Part shown: positions 15,599 through 24,303 of the stretch, piece after piece
Layout: each line of letters starts with the position of its first letter
Position numbering within the stretch: the first letter of the stretch is position 1
Origin: Desulforamulus aeronauticus DSM 10349
GTDB taxonomy: Bacteria; Bacillota; Desulfotomaculia; Desulfotomaculales; Desulfotomaculaceae
Direction of reading: 5' to 3'
Assembly (NCBI RefSeq): GCF_900142375.1
Contig: NZ_FRAR01000034.1
Location: 1-32,137, forward strand
DNA: 32,137 bases
Position numbers and translations under genes: made by a program
Notes under the pieces: model-generated
Told to the model about the DNA's origin: nothing
What the model saw: the letters and a program-made list of their open reading frames with translations, nothing else
Databases searched by the model: none

Positions 15599-18082
15599 TT
15601 ACTTTACCACAATATTAATCAGTTTGCCTGGCACTGGAATAATTTTTACCACCTGTTTACCGGTAATTAAGGCTTTAACTGACTCTAATTCCATGACATA
15701 TTGCTGTAATTCTGCAGGATTTAAGGTAGCCGATACGTTTAAACGTTCTCTCACCTTGCCGTTAATTTGTACAACAATCTCTACTTCGTCCTCCACTAAA
15801 GCGGCGGGGTCAAATACCGGCCAGGGTTCTTTGTGCACACTGCCCTGATGACCAGTTGCAGCCCACAGTTCTTCAGCAATATGGGGAGCAAAGGGAGTCA
15901 GTAAAATGATGGTACTGTTGATGGCTTCAGCCAATATGGAAGCATCACGTTCCACTTCGGCAACTTTATCTCGATAGGTATGGATACCGTTTACCAGTTC
16001 CATGATGGTACTGATGGCGGTATTAAAATTAAATCTACCAGTAACATCTTCGGTTACTTTCTTCATGGCATAGTGAGTTAACCGACGCATTTCTTTGTGG
16101 ACACCAACATAATTTTTATTTGCATCCACAGCAGGAGCACCGATCACTTGATCTTTAACAGAGTAAACCAAGCGCCAAACTCGGTTCAAGAAGCGATGGC
16201 TACCTTCTACGCCACGGTCACTCCATTCCAGATCCCTCTCGGGAGGAGCCGCAAAAAGGATAAATAGTCTGGCGGTATCTGCACCGTAGCGAGCAATAAT
16301 TTCCTCGGGGCTCACCACATTGCCCTTGGATTTAGACATTTTAGTACCATCTTTCAGCACCATGCCCTGGGTTAGCAGGTTGTCAAAGGGCTCATCCACA
16401 GACAATAGACCCAGATCATAAAAGACCTTCGTAAAAAATCTGGAATACAGCAGATGCAGGATGGCGTGCTCTACGCCGCCGATATATTGATCCACACCCA
16501 TCCAGCGGTCAGCTTTCTCCTTATCCCAAGCCTGTTCACCATCCCGGGGACTGGTGTAACGGAGAAAGTACCAGGAGGAGTCTACAAAGGTGTCCATCGT
16601 ATCGGTTTCTCGTTGGGCCGGCCCGCCGCATTCTGGGCAAGTCGTGTTAACAAAATCCGGCCTGCTCTTTAAGGGAGATTCCCCAGTGGGCTTAAACTCC
16701 ACATCGGTAGGCAGCATGACAGGTAACTGATGATCCGGCACCGGTAAGGCACCGCACTTTTCACAGTAAACAATCGGAATGGGATTACCCCAGTAGCGCT
16801 GACGAGAAATCAGCCAATCCCGGAGCCGATAGTTAATAATACCTCTACCCACGCCCTGCTCTTCGGCATATTGAATAACTTTCCGTATCCCCTGGCGATT
16901 GGGTGTGCCACTAAAGGGACCAGAATTAGCCATCACACCGTCCTGGGTATAGGCTTCGGTCATTTCCTCCAGCCTTAACTCTTGGTTCTCTTTGGGGTAA
17001 ATAACCACCTTAATGGGAAGATTATACTTTTTAGCAAATTCAAAGTCCCGTTCATCGTGGGCCGGCACACCCATGACAGCACCGGTTCCATAATGATAAA
17101 GAACGTAATTAGCTGTGAGAATAGGAATTTTCTCGCCGTTAAAGGGGTTGATGCAATAGGCTCCGATGAAAACCCCTTCTTTTTCTGAACTGGTCCGAGC
17201 CAACTCAGTCTGTTTGCCAACCCGGTTGACAAATTGGGTCACAGCGGCTTCCTCTGGTGTACCAGCCGATAGTTTGCTGACCAAAGGATGTTCTGCTGCC
17301 AGCACCATGTAGGTCACACCATAAACTGTATCTGGGCGGGTGGTAAAGACGGTAATTTCGTCCTCAGTTCCGTCAACCTTAAAGGTAAGCTCAGCACCTT
17401 CACTGCGGCCAATCCAGTTTTCCTGCATGGTTTTCACTTTATCGGGCCAGCCTGGCAAACGCTTTAAATCATCCAACAAACGCTGAGAGTACTCAGTAAT
17501 ACGGAAAAACCACTGATCCAGTTGTTTTTGTACCACGGTGGAACTGCATCTTTCGCAAGCCCCTTCCACCACCTGCTCATTGGCCAGTACGGTGGCGCAA
17601 TCGGGACACCAGTTCACCCGGGCATGCTTTTTGTAACATAAGCCCTTTTTATATAGCTGGAGGAACAGCCATTGTCCCCACTTGTAATACTCCGGGTGGC
17701 AGGTAGCAACTTCCCGCTGCCAATCATAACTAAGCCCCAATTGCTTAAGCTGACTTCTCATATGGGCAATGTTATCCCAGGTCCAGGTGGCCGGTGGAAT
17801 ACCATGTTTAATAGCGGCATTTTCAGCTGGCAGACCAAAGGCATCCCAACCCATGGGATGCAATACGTCGTAGCCCTGCATAGACTTACATCTGGCTACT
17901 ACATCACCGATCGAGTAGTTACGTACATGACCCATATGGAGTTTACCCGAAGGGTACGGAAACATCTCTAAACAATAATACTTGGGGCGTTCGGAAAGAT
18001 CCTCAACCTTATAAATCTCCTGTTGTTCCCAATATTGCTGCCACTTGTTTTCTATTTCCTTAAAATTATATTGCTCCTGCAA
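15599..18082 (-). CDS. leuS: Leucyl-tRNA synthetase (827 aa)
   Basis: A class I synthetase that charges tRNA-Leu. The HIGH-type signature is PSGKLHMGH (HMGH at 49-52) and KMSKSKGN lies near residue 581. Zinc-knuckle-type cysteines occur in NWCPDC ... CERC, and the editing domain has [12 protein letters not shown]. The C-terminal anticodon-binding section ends normally, and the full length is typical. The TTG start has AGGAGG seven bases before it. A T-box lies further upstream in front of the acyl-CoA synthetase gene, but a candidate promoter directly before leuS could also drive it. Confidence 0.98.
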   Translation of the reverse strand: MQEQYNFKEIENKWQQYWEQQEIYKVEDLSERPKYYCLEMFPYPSGKLHMGHVRNYSIGDVVARCKSMQGYDVLHPMGWDAFGLPAENAAIKHGIPPATWTWDNIAHMRSQLKQLGLSYDWQREVATCHPEYYKWGQWLFLQLYKKGLCYKKHARVNWCPDCATVLANEQVVEGACERCSSTVVQKQLDQWFFRITEYSQRLLDDLKRLPGWPDKVKTMQENWIGRSEGAELTFKVDGTEDEITVFTTRPDTVYGVTYMVLAAEHPLVSKLSAGTPEEAAVTQFVNRVGKQTELARTSSEKEGVFIGAYCINPFNGEKIPILTANYVLYHYGTGAVMGVPAHDERDFEFAKKYNLPIKVVIYPKENQELRLEEMTEAYTQDGVMANSGPFSGTPNRQGIRKVIQYAEEQGVGRGIINYRLRDWLISRQRYWGNPIPIVYCEKCGALPVPDHQLPVMLPTDVEFKPTGESPLKSRPDFVNTTCPECGGPAQRETDTMDTFVDSSWYFLRYTSPRDGEQAWDKEKADRWMGVDQYIGGVEHAILHLLYSRFFTKVFYDLGLLSVDEPFDNLLTQGMVLKDGTKMSKSKGNVVSPEEIIARYGADTARLFILFAAPPERDLEWSDRGVEGSHRFLNRVWRLVYSVKDQVIGAPAVDANKNYVGVHKEMRRLTHYAMKKVTEDVTGRFNFNTAISTIMELVNGIHTYRDKVAEVERDASILAEAINSTIILLTPFAPHIAEELWAATGHQGSVHKEPWPVFDPAALVEDEVEIVVQINGKVRERLNVSATLNPAELQQYVMELESVKALITGKQVVKIIPVPGKLINIVVK

Positions 18083-18134
18083 AATGCTTCCTCCTAAGTT
18101 AACATCTGATAGCCAAATCTAGCATTCTTCGCAA

Positions 18135-18163
18135 ATTTTAACATGAATAGTGCAATATTTCAA
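18135..18163 (-). promoter_or_regulatory. Candidate leuS promoter
   Basis: On the minus strand TTGAAA (18158-18163) and TAAAAT (18135-18140) are separated by 17 bp. They lie between the acyl-CoA synthetase stop and leuS, so leuS may be transcribed independently of the T-box. Confidence 0.5.
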
Positions 18164-18168
18164 CAATA

Positions 18169-19833
18169 CTAGGCAGTTTCAATTTTGGTCAAGCCTTCTA
18201 ACCCCAATGTATCAATAGCCTGTTGCCTCAGTTTAAATTTTTGAATTTTGCCACTGGCGGTGGTGGGGTAACTATCAACAAATAATACATACGAAGGTAT
18301 TTTGTACTTGGCAATTTTGTCTACACAATAGGCTTGCACTTCTTCCTTGGTTAGGTCAACCCCTGGCCTTACCTGGATGAAGGCCAATACCTCTTCACCG
18401 TATTTTAAGCTGGGTACACCGATCACTTGTACATCTTTAATTAGTGGATGGGTATAGAGAAATTCTTCAATCTCCCGTGGATAAACATTTTCACCACCAC
18501 GGATAATCATATCCTTTAAGCGTCCGGTAATTTTAAAATAGCCATTTTCGTCCATAATACCCAAATCACCCGTATGCAGCCAATCCTCCCGATCAATGGC
18601 CTGGGCTGTGGCCTCGGGCATTTTGTAATACCCCTTCATCACGTTATAACCCCGGGCACAGATTTCACCCTGCACTCCCGGCGGGCAATCCTCGCCGGTT
18701 TCCGGGTCCATAATCTTTGCTTCTAAATTGGGAATCATCCGTCCCACGGTGGTAACCCTAAGTTCAATGGGATCGTCCGTGCGGGTCATGGTAATAGCTG
18801 GTGATGCTTCGGTCTGTCCGTAGGTAATGGTAATGTCCCGGGCTCCCATACGATTCACTACCGATTTCATCACCTCAATGGGACAGGGTGAACCAGCCAT
18901 AATGCCGGTACGCAGGCTGCTGGTATCGTAATTGTTTTTGCCCATTTCCTCCAGTTCCATGATGAACATGGTCGGTACCCCATGCACCGCCGTGCAGCGT
19001 TCCTTTTCAATAGTCTCCAGCACTCTTACCGGATGAAAACTTTCCAAAGGTACCATCGTCGCCCCGGCTACCACGCAGGTCATGGTGCCTAATACACAGC
19101 CAAAGCAATGAAAAAAGGGTACCGGAATGCACAGGCGGTCTTGGTGGGTAAAAGACATGCAATCGGCAATGCTGTGAGCATTATTAATAATGTTCAAGTG
19201 GGTCAACATAACCCCCTTTGGAAAGCCCGTGGTCCCGGAGGTGTATTGCATATTAATGCAATCATGAGGATCCAGACTGGCTTGCCGCGCATCCAATTCC
19301 TCATCTGTTATTTGATTAGACAGTTCTAATAAGTCATTAAAATGAAACATCCCGGCCGGGGTGTCTGCTCCAATAAAAATAATATTTTTGAGAACCGGTA
19401 GTCGTTCAGAAACCAACTGTCCAGGCTGACTCTTCTGCACCTCAGGGCACAACTCATTGACCGTAGCGAGATAATTGGAGGTTTTGGTACCATTAATCAT
19501 CACCAGCGTGGTACTATCCGACTGTTTCAACAGGTACTCCAATTCAAAACTCTTATAATTGGTATTGACGGTTACTAACACTGCACCCATCTTACCGGTA
19601 GCAAACTGTAAGGTCACCCACTCGGGTACATTGGTAGCCCAAATGGCAATATGTTCACCCTTTTGAATCCCTAAAGCCATTAAGCCCTTGGCCACCTGCC
19701 GACAGTACTGGTTAAACTCCCGATAACTATAGCGCAACCCCCGATCGGCATAAACTAGGGCATCATTTTCTGGATGTTCTGCAGCAACCCTGTCAAGTAG
19801 GCCGCCCACCGTAATAACGTCTAAATTTTGCAT
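18169..19833 (-). CDS. Acyl-CoA synthetase (AMP-forming), FadD/AcsA-like (554 aa)
   Basis: The enzyme adenylates a carboxylic acid and transfers it to CoA. The AMP-binding core has YTSGTTGFPKGVMLTH (near residue 200), the A5 motif TYGQTEASP, and GYYKMPEATA ... WLHTGDLGIMDENGYFKITG. It ends with RLKDMIIRGGENVYPREIEE and the catalytic Lys motif PTTASGKIQKFKLR. Chain-length preference cannot be told from sequence by eye; medium- or long-chain fatty acids or branched acids are possible. The ATG at 19833 has GGAGGG six bases upstream (a TTG two codons earlier is less likely). It lies between a leucine-type T-box and leuS, an unusual setting. Confidence 0.93.
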   Translation of the reverse strand: MQNLDVITVGGLLDRVAAEHPENDALVYADRGLRYSYREFNQYCRQVAKGLMALGIQKGEHIAIWATNVPEWVTLQFATGKMGAVLVTVNTNYKSFELEYLLKQSDSTTLVMINGTKTSNYLATVNELCPEVQKSQPGQLVSERLPVLKNIIFIGADTPAGMFHFNDLLELSNQITDEELDARQASLDPHDCINMQYTSGTTGFPKGVMLTHLNIINNAHSIADCMSFTHQDRLCIPVPFFHCFGCVLGTMTCVVAGATMVPLESFHPVRVLETIEKERCTAVHGVPTMFIMELEEMGKNNYDTSSLRTGIMAGSPCPIEVMKSVVNRMGARDITITYGQTEASPAITMTRTDDPIELRVTTVGRMIPNLEAKIMDPETGEDCPPGVQGEICARGYNVMKGYYKMPEATAQAIDREDWLHTGDLGIMDENGYFKITGRLKDMIIRGGENVYPREIEEFLYTHPLIKDVQVIGVPSLKYGEEVLAFIQVRPGVDLTKEEVQAYCVDKIAKYKIPSYVLFVDSYPTTASGKIQKFKLRQQAIDTLGLEGLTKIETA

Positions 19834-19890
19834 AATCAACCCTCCGTTATGTTTTAAGAAGATTCTGGATTAGAAAAATGGCAAATTACA

Positions 19891-19920
19891 CCTCCTTCAG
19901 GATAAACCCGAAAAAGGAGG
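19891..19920 (-). other. Second hairpin between the T-box and the acyl-CoA synthetase
   Basis: CCTCCTT (19891-19897) and AAGGAGG (19914-19920) can pair on either strand. On the minus strand this sequesters an AGGAGG-like element about 45 nt before the real ribosome site. Whether it matters for regulation is unknown. Confidence 0.4.
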
Positions 19921-19924
19921 CTAA

Positions 19925-20168
19925 AAATATATAAACCTCTCGTCCCCAAAAGGGACGAGAGGTTTCTCCCGCGGTACCACCCAAATTGATAAGTAATCTT
20001 ATCCTCTTGCATGCTATAACGGGCAAGCCCGGTCTGAAGTACTTTTTTCCCTCAGACAACTCCGGGGCGAGCTTCAGTAATTTGACCCACCGCCTTGCAC
20101 CAACCGACGGCTCTCTGCAGGGTTACACCACTTACTACTCCCCATCAAGATTTTTGCCTTGTGTTTTA
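19925..20168 (-). promoter_or_regulatory. T-box leader RNA, leucine-type (CUC specifier)
   Basis: On the minus strand a full T-box leader is present. Stem I has GGGG/CCCC at its base, AGTA on the 5' side of the specifier loop and TGAAGCTCG on the 3' side. CUC (20069-20071), followed by a purine, reads as the Leu codon. The distal part has GAGAGCC ... GGTTGGTG. The T-box core GGGTGGTACCGCGG follows (about 19968-19983); its UGGU matches an ACCA tRNA end. A terminator with a perfect 14-bp stem (19933-19946/19952-19965) and U tail completes it. Uncharged tRNA-Leu should allow read-through into the acyl-CoA synthetase and possibly leuS. The codon register is inferred from the loop and from leuS. 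Confidence 0.93.
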
Positions 20169-20174
20169 GTGGTA

Positions 20175-20202
20175 ATTATACCACACTAACTAGCTATGTC
20201 AA
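20175..20202 (-). promoter_or_regulatory. Sigma-A promoter of the T-box transcript
   Basis: On the minus strand a consensus TTGACA (20197-20202) and TATAAT (20175-20180) are 16 bp apart. The transcript would start about 20168, at the first bases of the T-box leader. Confidence 0.9.
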
Positions 20203-20217
20203 CGAAATATTTCTAAG

Positions 20218-20574
20218 TTAAACTCTAGCAGATAATTCCACTACATTGGCATCGCCCCACAGGCGTTCCAGGTTATAGAACTCCCGCTCCAACTGCTGGA
20301 AGATATGAATAACCACATCACCATAATCAATCAAGATCCAACTTCCTTCACGAAAGCCTTCAACACGCAGTGGCTTCACTCCTGCTTCCTCTAACTGATC
20401 CTTGATATGATTGGCCACTGCCTGCACCTGGGTACTGGAACGACCGGTGCAAATTAGAAAATAGTCACAAATAATCGAAAGATGACTAATATCCAATACT
20501 GTTATATCGGTTGCTTTCTTTTCATCTGCTGCCTGATGGGCTAAATCAACAATCTTCTTGGGACTAAGTGCCAA
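20218..20574 (-). CDS. rsfS: Ribosomal silencing factor RsfS (118 aa)
   Basis: An Iojap/YbeB-family protein that binds ribosomal protein uL14 and blocks subunit joining when nutrients are low. Family motifs are DITVLDISHLSIICDYFLIC, GRSSTQVQAVANHI, VEGFREGSWILIDYGDVVIH and REFYNLERLWGDA. Length is typical. The TTG start has AGGAGGGG upstream. It lies downstream of nadD and yqeK, the usual neighbours, but here structured repeat copy B separates it from yqeK. Confidence 0.95.
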   Translation of the reverse strand: MALSPKKIVDLAHQAADEKKATDITVLDISHLSIICDYFLICTGRSSTQVQAVANHIKDQLEEAGVKPLRVEGFREGSWILIDYGDVVIHIFQQLEREFYNLERLWGDANVVELSARV

Positions 20575-20598
20575 ATGAACCCCTCCTTAATTTCTTAG

Positions 20599-20691
20599 AA
20601 AAACTCGGCTTGTTACCCTGCCCATGACCTATCGGTTATACCCTTTAGGGTACGCCAAAGGCCTTTAGATGCCGGCAAAAGCCTTGTTTGC
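20599..20691 (-). repeat. Structured intergenic repeat, copy B
   Basis: The ends AAACTCGGCTT (20601-20611) and AAGCCTTGTTT (20679-20689) pair with a two-base internal loop. Inside, several hairpins are possible (ACC-TATC-GGT, TACCC-TTTA-GGGTA, GCC-AAA-GGC). On the minus strand the element ends in GAGTTTTTCT, about 12 nt before the rsfS ribosome site. The stretch GACCTATCGGTTATACCC closely matches copy C. Confidence 0.65.
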
Positions 20692-20756
20692 CATTATGTA
20701 TGTTATATTTTATTATATCCTATTCCTATATTTTCTAAAGGAATGTTGTCCAAAAT

Positions 20757-21338
20757 TTATTGGCGATAATCTCCCCTAGCCACTAAAATGGCATTGCGAG
20801 CTTTGACACTGGTGGGATGCAGCAAGCAGCCGATTTTTAAAGCATAACGAATACTTTCATTAAAACAGCTAAGTAAGGCGTCTTCCAGATTAATTTCGGC
20901 CTGTCGGCGGATTTCCACCACCGAGCTATGGCGGCGGTTGGGTTCAATTTTATCTGCTACAAAGAGGATCTTATCCAATTGACTCATGTATTCCGAACCA
21001 ACGGTGTGTAGGGCAATGGCATTTAGGATTGCCGCATCCTGAATACCAAATTCCTCTCTGGCCATAACCGCGGCGACAGGTCCGTGCAGCAAAAGTGGCA
21101 TAGCAAAACCAAATTCACTGACAGCCAGGTTGGCCTGCTTAGCCCGCTTGAGCAATTCATGGTCATCAAAGTCCCGGGCAATATCATGTAATAAGCCGGC
21201 TATTCTGGCTTTGTCAGGGTCTTCATCATATTGACGGGCTAATTTCTCCGCAGTATCTGCCACTCCGATGGCATGGGTAAGTCGTTTCTCGGGTAAGGTT
21301 GTTTTTAATTTGGCAATAATCATATCATCATTTAACAC
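20757..21338 (-). CDS. yqeK: YqeK-like HD-domain hydrolase (193 aa)
   Basis: An HD-domain phosphohydrolase; YqeK proteins hydrolyse diadenosine tetraphosphate symmetrically. Metal-binding motifs are KRLTHAIGVA, GLLHDIARDF, LLHGPVAAVMA and NAIALHTVGS, with LFVADKIEPNRRH as a further family motif. The frame opens at 21404, but that codon lies inside the terminator of the preceding gene. The GTG at 21338 with GGAG six bases upstream is preferred (ATG 21323 is an alternative). It sits between nadD and rsfS as in many Firmicutes. Confidence 0.93.
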   Translation of the reverse strand: MLNDDMIIAKLKTTLPEKRLTHAIGVADTAEKLARQYDEDPDKARIAGLLHDIARDFDDHELLKRAKQANLAVSEFGFAMPLLLHGPVAAVMAREEFGIQDAAILNAIALHTVGSEYMSQLDKILFVADKIEPNRRHSSVVEIRRQAEINLEDALLSCFNESIRYALKIGCLLHPTSVKARNAILVARGDYRQ

Positions 21339-21392
21339 AGCTTCTCCAACCCCCAATACTATCTTTTCAAAACAAGACCTATTGTTAAGAGA

Positions 21393-21421
21393 AAAAACCT
21401 CCAATCCCAGGGGATGGAGGC
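21393..21421 (-). terminator. Terminator of the RRM protein gene
   Basis: On the minus strand CCTCCATCCC pairs with GGGATTGGAGG (one bulged base), followed by six T. It begins about 10 nt after the RRM gene stop. Confidence 0.9.
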
Positions 21422-21430
21422 TAGACTTCT

Positions 21431-21688
21431 CTAAACCTGTCCTGCTTCGCGACTTTTTGCTTCATTAACGGTAATAGCTCTGCCCCCAAAATCGGTACCA
21501 TTCAATGCTGCAATCATTTTCTCAGCATCGGCATCATTTACCTCAACAAAACCAAAGCCTCGAGAACGACCGGTTTCACGGTCGGTAATAACTCGGCTGC
21601 TTAAAACCTCACCATGTTGGGCAAAGGCATTTTGTAAATCTTCTGCTTTGGTAGACCAGGGCAGGTTACCTACATATAAAGTTGCCAA
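21431..21688 (-). CDS. RRM-type RNA-binding protein (85 aa)
   Basis: A single RNA recognition motif: RNP2 is LYVGNLPW near the start and RNP1 is RSRGFGFVEV, followed by AEKMIAALNGTDFGGRAITV and a short basic tail. Such small bacterial RRM proteins bind single-stranded RNA and are often cold-responsive; targets here are unknown. The frame opens at 21706, but the TTG at 21688 has AGAGGTG at proper spacing. It has its own terminator and lies between nadD and yqeK, splitting that usual pair. Confidence 0.93.
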   Translation of the reverse strand: MATLYVGNLPWSTKAEDLQNAFAQHGEVLSSRVITDRETGRSRGFGFVEVNDADAEKMIAALNGTDFGGRAITVNEAKSREAGQV

Positions 21689-21806
21689 TGATGTCACCTC
21701 TTTCAAATGGTTCTAATATCCTCTGCGTGAATGTATTATTTACAGAAGCCTCGGACTAAATGCAGTTATCAAGTACAAAGATATTTCCAAATTAGGTAAG
21801 ATAATT

Positions 21807-22412
21807 TTAAGTTTGGTATATTTTAGTCCTTACTATATATTCCTCTACTGATTCCGGCAATAAATATTTAATGCTTTTATTTTCCCTCACGCGTTTTCGG
21901 ATGTCACTGGAGGAAATGGACAAAGCAGGTACTTCTAACGGTACGATATTTTTCAATACTTCCTTTGGTAAAAGCTTTAATATATCAGCCAATTGGTGCA
22001 AATCGTAACCCGGACGGGTAGCAGCTATGAAGGTACACATACCCAGTAGTTGCTCCGCCTCTTTCCAGCTAAGAATCTCCAACACGGCATCTGCACCAGT
22101 TATAAAATAAATTCTTTTCACACCGTAAATATTTTTAATTTCTTTAACCGTATCAACAGTATACGACAAACCCTGCCGCTCTACCTCCAGGGTCGAGACA
22201 TCAAAATAGGGATTACTGGCAGTGGCCAATTTCGTCATTTGAACCCGGTGTTCGGGCTCAGAAATGATCTTACCAGTTTTGTGAGGTGGTCTGGCTGCTG
22301 GAATAAAGAGCACCTTAGGTAGAGCAAATTGTTGTCGAACTTCCTCAGCCACCACCAAGTGGCCATAATGTATGGGATCAAAGGTCCCGCCCATCAGGCA
22401 AATCTCTTGCAT
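21807..22412 (-). CDS. nadD: Nicotinate-nucleotide adenylyltransferase (201 aa)
   Basis: This enzyme converts nicotinate mononucleotide and ATP to deamido-NAD, the penultimate step of NAD synthesis. GTFDPIHYGH (residues 9-18) is the nucleotidyltransferase HxGH motif and ISSSDIRKR near the C-terminus is the partner motif. FITGADAVLEILSWKEAEQL lies between them. Length is typical. A TATAAT (22433-22438, minus strand) lies just upstream, together with an inverted repeat AAATTGTT/AACAATTT (22451-22458/22471-22478), and repeat copy C is about 80 nt upstream. Confidence 0.96.
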   Translation of the reverse strand: MQEICLMGGTFDPIHYGHLVVAEEVRQQFALPKVLFIPAARPPHKTGKIISEPEHRVQMTKLATASNPYFDVSTLEVERQGLSYTVDTVKEIKNIYGVKRIYFITGADAVLEILSWKEAEQLLGMCTFIAATRPGYDLHQLADILKLLPKEVLKNIVPLEVPALSISSSDIRKRVRENKSIKYLLPESVEEYIVRTKIYQT

Positions 22413-22450
22413 GGATAATTTTCCCTTCGCCTATTATACAGCCATTTTAT

Positions 22451-22478
22451 AAATTGTTCTATCAAAAAGCAACAATTT
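22451..22478. promoter_or_regulatory. Inverted repeat upstream of nadD
   Basis: AAATTGTT and AACAATTT are exact complements separated by 12 nt. They lie about 13 nt upstream of a TATAAT on the minus strand, where an operator could overlap the nadD promoter. Binding by any factor is unproven. Confidence 0.4.
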
Positions 22479-22491
22479 TCTTGCTGATTAA

Positions 22492-22571
22492 AAAACTTGG
22501 CTTACCTACCTTCCTACTCGTGACCTTTAGGTTATAACCTATTTTAAGATATTACAGAGGCTTCGTTTGCC
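22492..22571 (-). repeat. Structured intergenic repeat, copy C
   Basis: It starts AAAAACTTGGCTT and ends AGGCTTCGTTTGCC like copy B, with an internal GTGACCTTTAGGTTATAACC that can form two overlapping hairpins. On the minus strand the end reads AAGTTTTTTAATC. It lies between the HIT-gene terminator and nadD. Confidence 0.65.
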
Positions 22572-22602
22572 TAAAAATAACCCTCGACCATGCAAGGGTT
22601 AT
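22572..22602 (-). terminator. Terminator of the HIT-family gene
   Basis: On the minus strand ATAACCCT pairs with AGGGTTAT around a 10-nt loop, followed by TTTTT. It lies 31 nt after the stop codon. Confidence 0.85.
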
Positions 22603-22633
22603 CTACAAATGCCGCGTAAACTAACTACAATTA

Positions 22634-23140
22634 TCATGATCTGGCATGGCTATTACTATTCAGGCTGGCGACAGCATCAACAATTTTATCGTAGGTTCTC
22701 TCTAAAGCTTCTGAGATTACTCTGGTTTCCCCAATCACTGCCATAAAATTGGCGTCTCCGTCCCAACGGGGAACAATATGAACATGCAAGTGCCCGGGAA
22801 TACCTGCCCCAGCTACCTTGCCCAAATTGATACCAATGTTGAACCCGTGGGGATTACCAAAAGCCCTCCGCAGGGCTTGGACCATGAACTGAGTCATCTT
22901 ATTTAGTTCCAGTAATTCTTCATCGGTTAGTTCTGTGATATCTCCTACGTGCCGTTTCGGTGCCACTAACAGGTGCCCATTATTATAAGGATACAGATTC
23001 ATAATAACGAAGGTTTTGTCTCCCCGATGCACCACTAGGTTTTCCTTATCTTGCTTGGCAGTAAGCTTCTCGCAGAAGATACAGCCTACCTGTGGTTTGC
23101 CAATGTAGACAGAACGCCAGGGTGCCCATAGATTTTCCAT
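22634..23140 (-). CDS. HIT-family nucleotide hydrolase/phosphorylase (168 aa)
   Basis: The histidine-triad motif HLHVHIVP (117-124) and the early MENLWAPWRSVYIG, CIFC and NNGHLLVAPKRH segments match Ap4A phosphorylase-type HIT proteins of bacteria. These act on dinucleoside polyphosphates or nucleotide conjugates. CIFCEK may be half of a metal site. It is transcribed away from the plus-strand antiporter gene; 145 bp separate the two starts and must hold both promoters, none of which I can place with confidence. A terminator follows. Confidence 0.93.
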   Translation of the reverse strand: MENLWAPWRSVYIGKPQVGCIFCEKLTAKQDKENLVVHRGDKTFVIMNLYPYNNGHLLVAPKRHVGDITELTDEELLELNKMTQFMVQALRRAFGNPHGFNIGINLGKVAGAGIPGHLHVHIVPRWDGDANFMAVIGETRVISEALERTYDKIVDAVASLNSNSHARS

Positions 23141-23285
23141 AAAAGAATCAGCCTCCAGCTTCAGAATAAAAAGAACTTCTGCTTATTTTACAAGTTTCCT
23201 GCTAAATCGCCCAGGATGATTCGTATTAACCATTTTAAAATGTGGGAATCTTAGAGAAGACATTAGATGAAAGGATCGACAACCT

Positions 23286-24272
23286 ATGACCTACCTACTC
23301 TTACTTGCCAGCCTAGGCATCATCCTCTTGAGTGCTGAAGTGTTTACCAACGGCGTTGAATGGTTGGGGAAAAAATTAAACCTTTCCGAAGGCGCGGTGG
23401 GCAGCGTGCTAGCCGCTGTAGGAACAGCCCTGCCAGAGACCATGATTCCGGTAATTGCCATTTTATTTGGCACCGGCGACATGGCCGATGAGGTGGGTAT
23501 AGGAGCCATTCTGGGTGCTCCCTTTATGCTGTCCACCCTGGCTTTGGCCGTTACCGGTGTTGCAGCGATGACTTGGAAGGTAAAAGGGCAACCTAGAGAG
23601 ACCATGTTTATTGACCGGGAAGTAATGACTCGGGACCTTAAATTCTTTTTGCTGGTATATAGTATCGCAGTGCTGGCAGGCATCTTTGGAGACGGCTTTA
23701 AGCCCCTGGTGGCTATCTTTTTAGTGTTAGCCTACCTATATTACGTATATAAAACTCTTGGCTGTGAAGGGGGGGAATGTGAAATCCCCCATCCCCTTTA
23801 TTTGGCCAAAAAACACCCCGACCCGGCCTTACCCATTGTATCTCTGCAGGTAATTTTGGCTCTGGTGGGAATCGTTATTGGTGCCCATTTATTTGTCAAA
23901 GAAGTAGAAAACTTAGCGAATATGTGGGGCATACCAGCCTTTATTTTATCGTTAATTATCGCTCCCATTGCTACCGAACTGCCGGAGAAGTTTAACAGTG
24001 TTATTTGGGTGCGCCAGGGTAAAGATACGCTGGCTCTGGGTAATATCACCGGAGCCATGGTGTTCCAGAGTTCAATCATCCCTGCCCTGGGTATTATACT
24101 GACACCTTGGAAATTATCTCAATTGGGTATTATTTGCGCCATCCTCGCACTAACTGCCGCAGGCACGGTGTATTTCCTGTTAAAGACGCGGGGTGAAATA
24201 AAGCCCCAAACACTGGTTTTTAACAGTGTTTTTTATGTGATTTTTGTTGGGGCAGTGATCGTGTTGTATTAG
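23286..24272 (+). CDS. Sodium/calcium exchanger-family membrane protein (328 aa)
   Basis: A cation/Ca2+ antiporter with the two signature alpha repeats: VGSVLAAVGTALPETMIPV in the first half and IIAPIATELPEKFNSVIWV, then GNITGAMVFQSSIIPALG, in the second. About ten membrane segments are visible, with a hydrophilic central loop that includes EGGECEIPHP. It should exchange Ca2+ or another cation against Na+ or H+ across the cytoplasmic membrane. It is the only intact core gene on the plus strand in this part and ends at a strong shared terminator. Confidence 0.9.
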   Translation: MTYLLLLASLGIILLSAEVFTNGVEWLGKKLNLSEGAVGSVLAAVGTALPETMIPVIAILFGTGDMADEVGIGAILGAPFMLSTLALAVTGVAAMTWKVKGQPRETMFIDREVMTRDLKFFLLVYSIAVLAGIFGDGFKPLVAIFLVLAYLYYVYKTLGCEGGECEIPHPLYLAKKHPDPALPIVSLQVILALVGIVIGAHLFVKEVENLANMWGIPAFILSLIIAPIATELPEKFNSVIWVRQGKDTLALGNITGAMVFQSSIIPALGIILTPWKLSQLGIICAILALTAAGTVYFLLKTRGEIKPQTLVFNSVFYVIFVGAVIVLY

Positions 24273-24303
24273 AAAGGCTGACCGGTATTCCTTTTGAGTT
24301 CTA

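Noticed and set aside
19872-19886. Tiny leader peptide (TTG-CCA-TTT-TTC-stop) behind the AGGAGGTG near 19891
   Set aside because: Four codons with no Leu codons; chance is as likely as function.
21339-21404. N-terminal extension of YqeK to 21404
   Set aside because: The first codons fall inside the U tail of the RRM-gene terminator and have no ribosome site.
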